This document shows, in pieces, positions 10,023 to 17,503 of a stretch of DNA of 64,000 bases. A program made the position numbers and the translations under genes. A model generated the notes under the pieces. The model was not told where the DNA came from. It made no database searches and was given only the letters and a program-made list of their open reading frames with translations. The stretch is taken from assembly GCF_001598295.1 (NCBI RefSeq), contig NZ_BCYR01000007.1:1-64000 (forward strand), read 5' to 3'. The DNA comes from Klebsiella ornithinolytica NBRC 105727 = ATCC 31898. GTDB taxonomy: Bacteria > Pseudomonadota > Gammaproteobacteria > Enterobacterales > Enterobacteriaceae. Each line of letters begins with the position of its first letter. Position 1 is the stretch's first letter.

Positions 10023-10334
10023 TCAGTAAATCCAGCGATAGTGCTGCAGATCGATATGGCCGCTGCCGGACACCTGGACACCTTCAGCCAGCAGCGCCTG
10101 GCGCTGGCGCTGCAGATCCGGGCCTGTAAGGGAAATGTCGCCGTGGCGGTTGACCACCCGGTGCCAGGGAAGCGTGGAGCCTTCAGGCAGGCGCTTGAGG
10201 ACCCCGCCAACCTGGCGCGCCGCACGGGGTGACCCCGCCAGCCGTGCTATATCGCCATAGGTGGCGACGTAACCTTCCGGAATTGAGGCCACAATTTGCC
10301 AGACCCGCCGGGGAAAAGTGTCGTGAGAATCCAT
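10023..10334 (-). CDS. atl: Alkyltransferase-like protein Atl (YbaZ)
   Basis: Atl resembles the C-terminal domain of O6-alkylguanine-DNA alkyltransferase but lacks the acceptor cysteine. The usual PCHR motif reads PWHRVV here, near residue 60. Such proteins bind O6-alkylguanine lesions and hand them to nucleotide excision repair. The product is 103 residues, starting MDSHDTFPRRVWQIVASIPEG, with AGGA seven bases before the ATG. The frame continues open far upstream, but that extension does not match the family and codes for a different possible remnant on another frame. Confidence 0.9.
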   Translation of the reverse strand: MDSHDTFPRRVWQIVASIPEGYVATYGDIARLAGSPRAARQVGGVLKRLPEGSTLPWHRVVNRHGDISLTGPDLQRQRQALLAEGVQVSGSGHIDLQHYRWIY

Positions 10335-10360
10335 CGTGCGTCCTGTAAACAGGGAAAGGC

Positions 10361-10665
10361 TCAGAATAAGCGCTGACTGAGTGGCTGTACAGCGTGGGGC
10401 TGTACGGGGTTGACGATAGTGACATCGAGCGCGAGGCCAGAAATCGACATCCCGTGCACGTTGCCGTGCGAACCGATGGCTATCAAGCTTTCGAAAAATT
10501 TCAGGTACCGGGAACGAGGATTGATAATCAGCGTGGCCCGCAGAGAATCGGGCAGACGAGGCGGCCGCGGGCTTCGAAGGGCAGTTTGCGCAAATCACTA
10601 CGCCGCAGGACGCCGACCGTGGAATAGAGCACCGCAGCCGGGGCGACGTCGCGTTGCCGGTCTCG
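10361..10665 (-). pseudogene. Possible decayed reading frame between atl and ffs
   Basis: The 455 bases between atl and ffs hold no intact gene. On the minus strand, two adjacent frames with codon use like the neighbouring genes can be joined by one frameshift near 10555-10575. The upstream piece reads about 35 codons and includes LRRSDLRKLPFEARGRL. The downstream piece reads about 65 codons, includes LRATLIINPRSRYLKFFESL, and ends at a TGA at 10361. I do not recognise the product. It may be a degraded gene or chance coding-like sequence. Confidence 0.25.
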
Positions 10666-10789
10666 CCAGGGTTAGACAAGCTTTTCGCCCGTCGCTGCAC
10701 AATAAACCAGCATCCGGTTGGGGTGAGCTTGCAATTCGTTGGTCCAGTAGGGATAATGCGGCTGCGCGTTGGATAACGACGCTCTCAAT

Positions 10790-10903
10790 GGGGGCTCTGT
10801 TGGTTCTCCCGCAACGCTACTCTGTTTACCAGGTCAGATCCGGAAGGAAGCAGCCAGAGCAGACGACGTGTGTGCCGGGATGTAGCTGGCAGGGCCCCCA
10901 CCC
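10790..10903 (+). ncRNA. ffs: 4.5S RNA (signal recognition particle RNA)
   Basis: This 114-base sequence matches E. coli 4.5S RNA almost throughout. Its hallmark is the apical loop GGTCAGATCCGGAAGGAAGC, containing the GGAA tetraloop and the asymmetric bulge bound by Ffh. The 5' GGGGGCTCT pairs with the 3' AGGGCCCCC. The RNA is the scaffold of the signal recognition particle. The 3' end is the integration site of the adjoining mobile element, whose left repeat keeps the last ffs bases intact. Confidence 0.97.
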
Positions 10904-10912
10904 AATTCTGGG
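10887..10912 (+). repeat. attL core of the ffs-integrated element
   Basis: These 26 bases, beginning TGGCAGGGCCCCCACCC and ending AATTCTGGG, include the 3' end of ffs. They recur in the same orientation at 23032-23057 and inverted at 12227-12252. The direct pair marks the boundaries of a 12.1-kb AT-rich insertion. Excision between them would restore a single ffs 3' end followed by backbone sequence. Confidence 0.9.
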
Positions 10913-11026
10913 TAAGTACTTGATAGATAATGTCTAAAGTACAGAAATCTCTCCTCCATAGCCTTAGTGGTACAAAAACTGTGTATCACCAGTAGGCTGC
11001 ACGATGTCCCTTATGCTCTCCCGTCA
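10887..11026 (+). repeat. 140-bp inverted repeat, left copy (IR1-L)
   Basis: These 140 bases are identical to the reverse complement of 12113-12252, base for base as read by eye. The repeat holds the 26-bp att core, about 90 bp of left arm and the first 23 bases of the integrase gene. Identity ends inside codon 8 of the integrase. The perfect match implies recent duplication, ongoing gene conversion, or recurrent recombination. Confidence 0.95.
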
Positions 11027-12074
11027 TGGGATTTGGTACTACCGGAAAGTTAACGTCTTACCCTGTGGTAAACGCCGCGAGTTTCGTCGTTCGTTAGGTA
11101 CGCGTTCAAAGACTGAAGCGACAAAGCGATCTTTACGCTTTGCAGATCGTCCCTGGCTGAGTACTGAAACCGCCACGACTACAATCGATTTGATCCAATC
11201 CCCTCATTCAGACTTGTCGCTTAGCGAGCTAAAACTACATGCTGAGCAGTACGTTGAGTTTAAAAGCCGTGAAGTTTGTGAAAGGGAAGTTTCTTCTATC
11301 AAACGCTGTATTGATAAGTACTTTAGCTGCACTGATCAGGTGTTTAAGCGTAGCAGGGCTGCTGAATTCATTAGCGGGCTGGATGTCGCGATTCCTACAA
11401 AGAACAAATATGTTAAGAAAATCAGTGGTTTTTTCCGATGGCTGAAACACCGTACTGACTATGATTTTCAAAATCCCTTTGAGGGATTGCTCCAAAAGGA
11501 TCGCGAGCCAGTTTCCCAAAAGCGAGAGGCATATACCTCTGCTCAGATCAGATGTTTGGAGAATGGGATCAGTGCTTTACCTGACTGGAAGAGATGGATT
11601 ATTTTGCTTGGTCGATTTACGGGGATGAGGGCTAATGAAATTTGTCAGCTATATCATGGTGATATATTAAAAAATGAGGGAAGGTGGTGCATCAGGATTG
11701 ATGATCGTCATGATGGACAGGTGGTCAAAACGGAGAACAGTAAACGTACAATACCAATTCATAACAAATTGATAGATATCGGATTTTTGGACTATGTACA
11801 GAACCACAAGGGTAGACTGTTCCCGCAGTTAACTTTCTATAAAGGTTCATACAGCCACTACTTCACCCGCTGGTTTAGCGGTTATCGCAAAAAATTAGGG
11901 GTTCCAGAGTTTCATTCACTGCGACATTACATTGCCACTAAGTTAAAAAATGCTGGTGTAGTGGAGCATTATGCTGCTGCATTCTTAGGACATGCCGATA
12001 ATTCAATCACATACAGAAGATATGGTAAGTCAGTCGCTGTGTCTCAACTATATGATTTATTAGAACATATTTGA
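11004..12074 (+). CDS. Tyrosine recombinase (integrase) of the ffs island
   Basis: This 356-residue integrase has an N-terminal region of the SRHGIWYYRKVNV type (residues 6-18), a core-binding domain (about 72-165) and a catalytic domain. Catalytic residues are Arg209 (FTGMRANEI), a lysine in VKTENSKRT, His304 and Arg307 (FHSLRHYIA), His330 (LGHAD) and Tyr340 (TYRRYGK). It should integrate and excise the element at the ffs 3' end. The ATG at 11004 has only a weak ribosome binding site; 11013 is an alternative. The first 23 bases lie inside the 140-bp inverted repeat, so inversion of this segment would leave the gene intact. Base composition is AT-rich compared with the backbone. Confidence 0.92.
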   Translation: MSLMLSRHGIWYYRKVNVLPCGKRREFRRSLGTRSKTEATKRSLRFADRPWLSTETATTTIDLIQSPHSDLSLSELKLHAEQYVEFKSREVCEREVSSIKRCIDKYFSCTDQVFKRSRAAEFISGLDVAIPTKNKYVKKISGFFRWLKHRTDYDFQNPFEGLLQKDREPVSQKREAYTSAQIRCLENGISALPDWKRWIILLGRFTGMRANEICQLYHGDILKNEGRWCIRIDDRHDGQVVKTENSKRTIPIHNKLIDIGFLDYVQNHKGRLFPQLTFYKGSYSHYFTRWFSGYRKKLGVPEFHSLRHYIATKLKNAGVVEHYAAAFLGHADNSITYRRYGKSVAVSQLYDLLEHI

Positions 12075-12081
12075 TTCGTCC

Positions 12082-12111
12082 TAAGCAGCCTCTTCGCTGA
12101 GAGCCTGCTTA
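12082..12111 (+). terminator. Stem-loop after the integrase gene
   Basis: TAAGCAGCCTCT and AGAGCCTGCTTA pair with one mismatch around a six-base loop, directly after the integrase stop and just before the inverted repeat. There is no T tract, so it may be a rho-aided terminator or simply a structural junction. Confidence 0.4.
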
Positions 12112-12112
12112 G

Positions 12113-12252
12113 TGACGGGAGAGCATAAGGGACATCGTGCAGCCTACTGGTGATACACAGTTTTTGTACCACTAAGGCTATGGAGGAGAGATTTCTGTAC
12201 TTTAGACATTATCTATCAAGTACTTACCCAGAATTGGGTGGGGGCCCTGCCA
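12113..12252 (-). repeat. 140-bp inverted repeat, right copy (IR1-R)
   Basis: Reverse complement of 10887-11026. It closes the segment that contains only the integrase, so recombination between the copies would flip the integrase gene without breaking it. Confidence 0.95.
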
Positions 12253-12359
12253 TCAGCCATTAGTACTAAATTGTGTTGGTTAATCAATTGGTTATAGTGG
12301 TAGTACTACAACAGTACTGTACCACTCTCGATAGTACCGTCCAGCACAAAATCTTGCAA
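12227..12359 (-). repeat. 133-bp inverted repeat, left copy (IR2-L)
   Basis: These 133 bases are the exact reverse complement of 22925-23057. They share the 26-bp core with IR1-R and add the 107-bp P arm. With the right copy they flank the whole 10.8-kb cargo segment in inverted orientation. Confidence 0.95.
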
Positions 12360-12462
12360 TTTAACTTTTATCTGGTGTATTAATCCAATAATTTAATGCC
12401 ATTGTTATGCAGCGGATTGAAAGATAAATAAGCAAATAGCAATATTGGAAAAGGAGTAAAAT

Positions 12463-12570
12463 ATGAGGTCTGGAAAAACTATCAAAAAAATTATCATTAA
12501 AATACTTAAAGACGATTTAGCCTCAGGAAAAGTGGTGAAAGTAAATGAGTACACATATGAGTATAAATAG
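12463..12570 (+). CDS. Small basic protein of 35 residues, unknown
   Basis: A short frame begins at an ATG preceded by a strong AAGGAG seven bases upstream. The product is lysine-rich: it starts MRSGKTIKKIIIKILKDD and ends VNEYTYEYK. No family is recognised. Its place next to the internal attP, its small size and positive charge would suit an excisionase-like or regulatory DNA-binding protein, but this is a guess. A second 35-codon frame overlaps it from 12545 to 12652 without a clear ribosome binding site. Confidence 0.4.
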   Translation: MRSGKTIKKIIIKILKDDLASGKVVKVNEYTYEYK

Positions 12571-12835
12571 AAGTCAAACGTATCTCACAAAAAACATTCA
12601 CGGCACCTCTGAAATAAAATTAGAAATAACAATTTTATTTTGTATGGGATAACCTCAAAAAAATGTGATATAATAGACATTCTAAATAGATCTCGTCATT
12701 AAATTCGATAACTATAATATTTAAAATTAAATCAAGTACCTTTACGGGTCTTTTTTTATTATCTTTATTCCCTTGCGGGGCATGATTTCTCAACAAATCT
12801 CGTCAGAATTAACTGATTCATCCAAATGAACCGGA

Positions 12836-12905
12836 TTAACTACTTGAACCAAACGAATTGGTTGGAGTAGTTAATGATAGTACTTACGTAGTGAGTACTT
12901 GATAG
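12836..12905 (+). repeat. Structured repeat A, upstream of the helicase-like gene
   Basis: TTAACTAC pairs with GTAGTTAA around an inner CCAA/TTGG stem. It is followed by TGATAGTACTTACGTAGTG and then AGTACTTGATAG. A related copy with the same order of elements lies at 14597-14681, so the gene between them is bracketed. The last 12 bases also occur in the attP' arm at 10915-10926. Confidence 0.7.
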
Positions 12906-12992
12906 TTAGGGAATTATTTAATCAATACTATCATTGATTGATGAGAGATATGGTGCAATTTTTTTTCGTCTAAATACTAATAACTAAAACAA

Positions 12993-13028
12993 AGAAAGGC
13001 CGACTCACTGGAACGAATCGGCCTTTCT
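12993..13028 (+). promoter_or_regulatory. Perfect hairpin in the helicase leader
   Basis: AGAAAGGCCGA and TCGGCCTTTCT form an 11-bp perfect stem with a 14-base loop. It ends 25 bases before the start codon at 13054. It resembles a terminator without a T tract and could act as an attenuator or a protein-binding RNA element. Confidence 0.5.
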
Positions 13029-13053
13029 AAATTAATCAATATGGAGCGTGCAA

Positions 13054-14550
13054 ATGATTAATTCTACATCTATTTATAACAAGTTTAAGTACGTATCTGC
13101 TGAGTGTGGTTCAGGTAAAACAACAGCTATATGTAATATAATCAATAACAGTACTGAAAGATATATTTTAGTACAGAATACACAAGAGCTTATTAAACAG
13201 ACAGCAAAGCAACTTAATAACTGTAAGTATATCATTACGGATACAGTACAAAAAGATGAAAGTGTTATTAATTCAGTCATTCAATTTCTTTCATCAGGAA
13301 GTAATAGAACATTACTCATAACTGATAAAACTTTTTTCAAGATACCAGTTGGATTATTATCCGGCTGGAATGTCTATATTGACGACGTTACTAATTTTCA
13401 CTCTTTTCAAAATATAAATGAATGTAATGCTGACATAAAAAAGGTTATCCTTAATGATTTAATCTATAAAGTACAGTCATTAGATGAAAGAAATATGTAT
13501 ATTGCGGCTGAAAGAAACCCAGAAGTACAGGGGGATGTAGTAAAGAGCATTTTAAATAAACTTTCAGTATTGAATGAAAATGATCTTTTTATAATGAACA
13601 ATGAGTACTTTACCGATGCGAAAAAGGAACAGCTTAATATTACTGCATGGAAAAATCTCAATAAGTATAAAGACTTAAAAATTACCTTTCTTGGGGCTAA
13701 TTTCGAAAACTCATTGATCTATAAAGGCAATAAAGAACTCTTTGAACGTACTGAAATTGAAGGATTACAGACACGTAAAACAGAACTTAAAAAAAGATTA
13801 AAGGTGTATTACTTCTCTAAAAAATCTAAACTATCAAGAACATGGAAAACGAACAACCCTGATAAATTACAAAAAATATATTCTTTTATTGATAAAGAAC
13901 TTGAGGGGCAGGATTTCTACTGGACGAAGAACAAAAGCGATTCTTGGAGTCTAAAAAATGGTACAGAGATAAGCCCGGATGCCAGAGGATTTAACCAGTA
14001 CCAGCACCTGATGAAGTGCGTCTGGCTGGCCTGTATGCGTCCCTCGGAGACAGAGGCTAAACAGTGCAAATTGTTCTTTGAGATTGATGGTGAGGCGATT
14101 CACGTAGCGAGGGAGTATGAAAGTTTACACCAGTTTGTACTACGAGGGGTTTCAAGAGATTTTGACAGTACTGAAACGCAGACCGTTTATGTTTTTGATG
14201 AATGGCAGGCCAGATCACTTACAGATAACATTGAGTACATAGATCTTGGTATTGATGATGGCAAGCAAGGGCAGAGAGGCAGGCCGCAAGGCTCAATGAA
14301 CAAGGAAAAGCGTTTCACTCTTGATGATACCAAAGCAAAGAGTTTCCGCCGCTGGAAAGACAGCAATCCAGGGCTTGATTTAGAAGATTTCAGGGAGTTT
14401 CTTGCCCGTTCTACCAACGCAAATCTCAGTACTGAAGAAATAAAGGCTATGTGGGACAAATACGAAAATGAAGTACAAAAAAAAGTTAAAAATGAAGTCC
14501 AGAACACCATCATAAAAACGAATGAATGTCCGAAAAATAATACCTTATAA
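13054..14550 (+). CDS. P-loop helicase-like protein of the island
   Basis: This 498-residue protein begins with a helicase-type Walker A, AECGSGKTT (residues 16-24). A Walker B-like IDDVT follows near residue 109, consistent with a superfamily 1/2 helicase-type ATPase. The C-terminal third is charged and includes a possible DNA-binding RGRPQGSMNKEKR stretch. No specific family is recognised. The ATG at 13054 has GGAG seven bases upstream; a GTG two codons earlier is less likely. As the largest gene of the element, bracketed by structured repeats, a role in element replication or maintenance is plausible but unproven. GC content is low and AGTAC words are frequent. Confidence 0.65.
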   Translation: MINSTSIYNKFKYVSAECGSGKTTAICNIINNSTERYILVQNTQELIKQTAKQLNNCKYIITDTVQKDESVINSVIQFLSSGSNRTLLITDKTFFKIPVGLLSGWNVYIDDVTNFHSFQNINECNADIKKVILNDLIYKVQSLDERNMYIAAERNPEVQGDVVKSILNKLSVLNENDLFIMNNEYFTDAKKEQLNITAWKNLNKYKDLKITFLGANFENSLIYKGNKELFERTEIEGLQTRKTELKKRLKVYYFSKKSKLSRTWKTNNPDKLQKIYSFIDKELEGQDFYWTKNKSDSWSLKNGTEISPDARGFNQYQHLMKCVWLACMRPSETEAKQCKLFFEIDGEAIHVAREYESLHQFVLRGVSRDFDSTETQTVYVFDEWQARSLTDNIEYIDLGIDDGKQGQRGRPQGSMNKEKRFTLDDTKAKSFRRWKDSNPGLDLEDFREFLARSTNANLSTEEIKAMWDKYENEVQKKVKNEVQNTIIKTNECPKNNTL

Positions 14551-14577
14551 AATCTTTAGGTAATAAATTTCGGACAT
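14526..14577 (+). other. Hairpin spanning the end of the helicase-like gene
   Basis: ATGTCCGAAA (14526-14535) and TTTCGGACAT (14568-14577) are perfect inverted repeats. The stop codon at 14548 lies in the loop. No T tract follows. It may end or process the transcript, or be part of the structured region downstream. Confidence 0.5.
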
Positions 14578-14596
14578 GACAACGAGCGAAAGCGAA

Positions 14597-14681
14597 TTAA
14601 CTACCTGAAAGCAGGAGCGGCGAAGCAAGCGAACTGTTTCGGGTAGTTAGTGAGAGTGCTCACGCAGTGAGTACTTGATAG
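14597..14681 (+). repeat. Structured repeat B, downstream of the helicase-like gene
   Basis: TTAACTACC pairs with GGGTAGTTAG around a variable inner hairpin. It is followed by TGAGAGTGCTCACGCAGTG and AGTACTTGATAG, in the same order as the copy at 12836. The outer stems and the tail are conserved while the inner loop differs, as expected for a folded RNA or DNA element. Confidence 0.7.
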
Positions 14682-15153
14682 CTATTCCATTGTTTATATA
14701 GATAAAACAATTAAACAGCACCCGCGTTGCGTGTACTGTTCGCTGGATTCGGTTCTACTGCTGCGTTCCCTTCGGTCACTAGCAGAGCGAACCCAATCGC
14801 GTTTTTTTGTTCTGTCAGTAAGTACATAACTGCCTGTTATTTCATTACTTATTTTACAAATAATTCCTTTGTGTACTTGGTGGGGTATCTGCTGTTTCAG
14901 GTACTGGAGAAGCACTATCCGTACTGCACAGAGCGAAGCGACCCCGATCCTATCAATCCCCCTTCATGATGGTGTTTCGGACAAAACGCACAGGAAGCCC
15001 CTTAACTCGATTCGCATCACTAACACAACTGAACTTACAAAGTCCCGTAAAACGCCTTACCGACGCTTTAAGAGCGTCTGTGTGATGGAATCGCGAGTAG
15101 TCATAGTATTGAAATCAGATAGATAACCTACTTCCCGGATTACGAATCCACTT

Positions 15154-15244
15154 GATCGATTTTACCTATTGATTTGTATTGAATTAATAGATATTGATAG
15201 TTTATAACGATCAATATATGCATTATCGATCGTTTATATCGATC
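15154..15244. other. GATC-rich AT tract, possible origin-like element
   Basis: Four GATC sites lie in 91 very AT-rich bases: TTGATCGAT, ACGATCAAT, ATCGATCGTTTATAT and TCGATCATT. Clustered Dam sites in melted AT-rich DNA are typical of replication origins. Function is inference only. Confidence 0.3.
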
Positions 15245-15340
15245 ATTTTTGAGTGTGCATGTTATTCTTGGGTACCTGAACACGGATGGTTTCAAGTCCG
15301 TACTTTTTGGTCTGAAGGAAGCTAACGGGGTTACAAAACT

Positions 15341-16111
15341 ATGAGAGTTGTACAACTGGTAATTTATGGATTTTGGGGGATCTGTCTTTTCGCTGCTGCA
15401 ATGGGAAAGTTTGGTGATTTCTTCACTGCTGGTACTGGCTTCTGGTCGGTCGTTATGCTTTTCGTCGCTGGATTGTGCCAGCTACTGGCAAGTATTGCCT
15501 CGATCGTATGGGCATTTTATGGTACCGGTAATCTCAGAGCTAAATACTTGCCCTATAAGTTCGTGAATAATTATACCGTGCCAGTACTGATCATTGTGCT
15601 TGCTTTAGTGGCAAATGCAGCCCGCTCTTCAAGCGATGAAGCCAGAGCACATAAACTTGGTTTTAAAGACGGCAAAGAGTTTGCCACTGCTCGTGAAAAT
15701 AACATTACGAATGTTGCTGATTACGCCAAATTTGCCGAAGAACAACGCGTCAAAGCAGCAGAAAAGGCGTCTCAGGATGCTGTACTTGCCGCAGAAAAAG
15801 AAAGACAGGCAAAAGAGGAAGAAGCTAAATGTCTCGATGATGCTCATTGCTACGCTTCGAAACATAAAGCTGGCGATTATATTTGTAAGGTAGCTGTAGA
15901 AAATTCTGCTCAGTACCAATTTAAATGGACTGACGGAATTACCGAACCAAAATTCTCCTCGTATAGCTGGTACGACAAAAGCAGGAAATTAGTCACTCTT
16001 TACGGGCACAGAGCACAGGCTCAAAACGGGTTTGGTGCGTTTAAAAATATAGAGTACTCCTGTACGTTCAATGCTGATACTGGTGAAGTATTAAGTACTA
16101 ACCTTCAATAA
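15341..16111 (+). CDS. Membrane protein with coiled-coil linker, unknown
   Basis: This 256-residue protein has three hydrophobic segments in its first 100 residues. A charged, alanine- and lysine-rich stretch follows (about residues 135-165, EEQRVKAAEKASQ onward), predicted coiled coil. A C-terminal domain with cysteines in AKCLDDAHCYASKH and a late CTFNAD completes it. No family is recognised. It could be an inner-membrane protein with an extracytoplasmic or cytoplasmic sensor domain. The next gene, only 11 bases downstream, encodes a small secreted protein and is probably cotranscribed. Confidence 0.6.
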   Translation: MRVVQLVIYGFWGICLFAAAMGKFGDFFTAGTGFWSVVMLFVAGLCQLLASIASIVWAFYGTGNLRAKYLPYKFVNNYTVPVLIIVLALVANAARSSSDEARAHKLGFKDGKEFATARENNITNVADYAKFAEEQRVKAAEKASQDAVLAAEKERQAKEEEAKCLDDAHCYASKHKAGDYICKVAVENSAQYQFKWTDGITEPKFSSYSWYDKSRKLVTLYGHRAQAQNGFGAFKNIEYSCTFNADTGEVLSTNLQ

Positions 16112-16122
16112 GGAATATTAAT

Positions 16123-16479
16123 ATGAAAAAGACTTTTATCGCAGTGCTGTTATTTTGTTGCTCTAGTGTGTCAGTTGCGGCTGTACCAGATGGGAAAATA
16201 GAAAAACCATTTACTTTTAATAATGAAGTTGTTTGCTTAAAAGAAATTCAGAAACAAATGACGACTTATCTCAAGTCATTTGAAGAAGAAGGTGGGGTTA
16301 AGTACAAGTACAATGTTAAATCCGGTTTGTCGTACAAGGATACGATAGGACTACGGTTACAGATCAACCGTGTGGATTCAGGGCTGAATGATAGGGTTGC
16401 CGATCTTGATTACTACTGGCTACAGGAACGCGGCAGCATTTGCCAGCCAGCGTATATGGTACTGGATCGTTCTCAATGA
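16123..16479 (+). CDS. Small secreted or periplasmic protein, unknown
   Basis: The 118-residue product starts with a clear Sec signal peptide (MKKTFIAVLLFCCSSVSVAA, cleavage after about residue 20). The mature part is about 98 residues with two cysteines that could form a disulfide. AAGGA lies eight bases before the ATG. It follows the membrane protein gene in a likely two-gene operon. I recognise no family. Confidence 0.6.
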   Translation: MKKTFIAVLLFCCSSVSVAAVPDGKIEKPFTFNNEVVCLKEIQKQMTTYLKSFEEEGGVKYKYNVKSGLSYKDTIGLRLQINRVDSGLNDRVADLDYYWLQERGSICQPAYMVLDRSQ

Positions 16480-16640
16480 GTGCTTGTACTGGCACAAGGT
16501 CGCGAAAGCGGCCTTTTTTATTTGCTTGATGCCCGGAATGCGGTCGCTTGTAAGGTTTGGCGGTTTTGCATCCAATTGATTTAAGCTAAGTCACTTTTTA
16601 GATATTATATCCTTGATATTAATATGATTCATGAGAGATT

Positions 16641-16938
16641 ATGACCAGAGCACTGGTAAGGCTTGGAGACAAGACCACGAGCGGCGGGGGGGGATCCGCT
16701 TCTTCGACGATTATCGAAGAACGAAATATTACCCTGAATGGCGATATGGCATGGTGCCCAAAAGAAACCTGCAATGGTGTATTCCAGATACATAGTACAG
16801 CTCAGCACGGGGAAAGTGGATAAAGACTGTGTAGCCATAGAGGATCGCGTCCTCTGTAACTATGTAAGGAATCAGGTTATGTGCAGCACCACGTTGTCAG
16901 TGGAGGACATCCGAACTTCGCTGGTAGTCACGGTGTAA
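16641..16938 (+). pseudogene. PAAR-domain protein gene, frameshifted
   Basis: The first frame starts MTRALVRLGDKTTSGG and continues SASSTIIEERNITLNGD, the pattern of a type VI secretion PAAR spike-tip protein with an alternating glycine-rich beta repeat. It stops at 16821 after HGESG. The family-like continuation (DKDCVAIEDRVLCN) is in the neighbouring frame and ends at 16938, so a frameshift near 16810 breaks the gene. A run of eight G (16686-16693) lies in the N-terminal part and could also be unstable. No other type VI genes are near, so this is probably an orphan cargo remnant. Confidence 0.6.
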
Positions 16939-16993
16939 CTATCTCTTTTAGGGGGGGCTGCTTCTTCTGAGAAAATAGATACATAGGTATGAT

Positions 16994-17503
16994 ATGAGTA
17001 ATGAACTAATTGAAAAAATAAAAGAAGAATGCTTACGCATTGAGGAAGATGCACTTTATTCTTCTAAATCTCATTATAATGCTTCTTCCCCTTGGGAAAA
17101 ATGCAATTTATTCATTGGGATACCTATAGCTATTTTGTCTGCTATAGCAGGTTTGAGTGCTCTGAAGGATATGACTACCATTACAATAGTAATATCATTT
17201 TTACTTACATGTTTAACTGCTATAAATACCGCTTTAAATCCAAGCAAACGAGCAGGGCATCATAAGTCCGCGGCAGGTGAGTATAATAATCTTAAAAACG
17301 ATGTACGTCTTTTTCGAGAGATTGAATTAATTGAAATCAATTCTCCAGATAAAGAGCTAAAAAACAAAATAAAGGTTTTTTCTGATCGTAGAAATCAGCT
17401 AAACATAAGTTCGCCGACTGTACCAAGATGGGCTTATGAAAAAACACAGTCTGATGTCAATGATGGCTTTACTCAATATTCTATCGACAAGGAAAAAGAA
17501 TGA
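16994..17503 (+). CDS. SLATT-type two-transmembrane effector of a CBASS
   Basis: The 169-residue protein has an N-terminal helix (EKIKEECLRIEEDALYSSK), two adjacent membrane segments (about residues 35-80) and a C-terminal amphipathic region. This layout fits the SLATT domain (SMODS and SLOG-associating 2TM effector). Such proteins are thought to form pores or disrupt the membrane once triggered by a cyclic nucleotide. Its last four bases overlap the start of the nucleotidyltransferase gene (ATGA), showing translational coupling. Together they form a minimal two-gene CBASS. Assignment rests on topology and partner. Confidence 0.7.
   Translation: MSNELIEKIKEECLRIEEDALYSSKSHYNASSPWEKCNLFIGIPIAILSAIAGLSALKDMTTITIVISFLLTCLTAINTALNPSKRAGHHKSAAGEYNNLKNDVRLFREIELIEINSPDKELKNKIKVFSDRRNQLNISSPTVPRWAYEKTQSDVNDGFTQYSIDKEKE

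Larger units (their letters stand above)
12113..12359 (-). other. Complete attP-like site in inverted orientation
   Basis: Read on the minus strand, this segment is P arm (107 bp, identical to the sequence just left of attR), the 26-bp core, then the P' arm (identical to the sequence just right of attL, including the integrase start codon). An integrated element normally has its attP split between the two ends. Here an unsplit copy sits inside, between the integrase and the cargo. The P arm has clustered AGTACT-type repeats that could be arm-binding sites. The integrase start copied here runs into a TAA after eight codons (MSLMLSRH). Confidence 0.85.
12571..13053. other. AT-rich non-coding leader of the helicase-like gene
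   Basis: No convincing gene is seen in this stretch apart from the weak overlapping frame ending at 12652. It holds a structured repeat at 12836-12905, T- and A-rich tracts, and a perfect 11-bp hairpin just before the helicase-like gene. It could be a replication or regulatory region of the element. Confidence 0.5.
14551..15340. other. 790-bp non-coding region with structured repeat and origin-like tract
   Basis: No gene with a supported start is seen. The region holds the second structured repeat (14597-14681), a GACGC/GCGTC hairpin near 15060, and a GATC-rich, AT-rich tract at 15154-15244. Short open frames exist on both strands but lack ribosome binding sites and have unnatural composition, so I do not call them. 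The features suggest a regulatory RNA region or a replication origin. Confidence 0.5.

Noticed and set aside
10410-10937. A 175-codon plus-strand frame across the atl-ffs gap and the 4.5S RNA gene
   Set aside because: It runs through ffs and into attL, has no clear ribosome binding site, and its composition does not look like protein. The RNA gene explains the conserved part.
12113-12359. Assembly artefact as the cause of the internal att site
   Set aside because: Not excluded, but both repeat pairs end at sharp, different points and unique sequence adjoins each one. That fits real recombination products at least as well, so it is reported as a finding.
14727-15126. Short plus-strand frames in the non-coding part of the island
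   Set aside because: No ribosome binding sites, odd amino acid composition, and overlap with hairpins. Better explained as structured non-coding DNA.
16641-16938. Type VI secretion cluster
   Set aside because: Only a broken PAAR gene is present. No Hcp, VgrG or core components are nearby.
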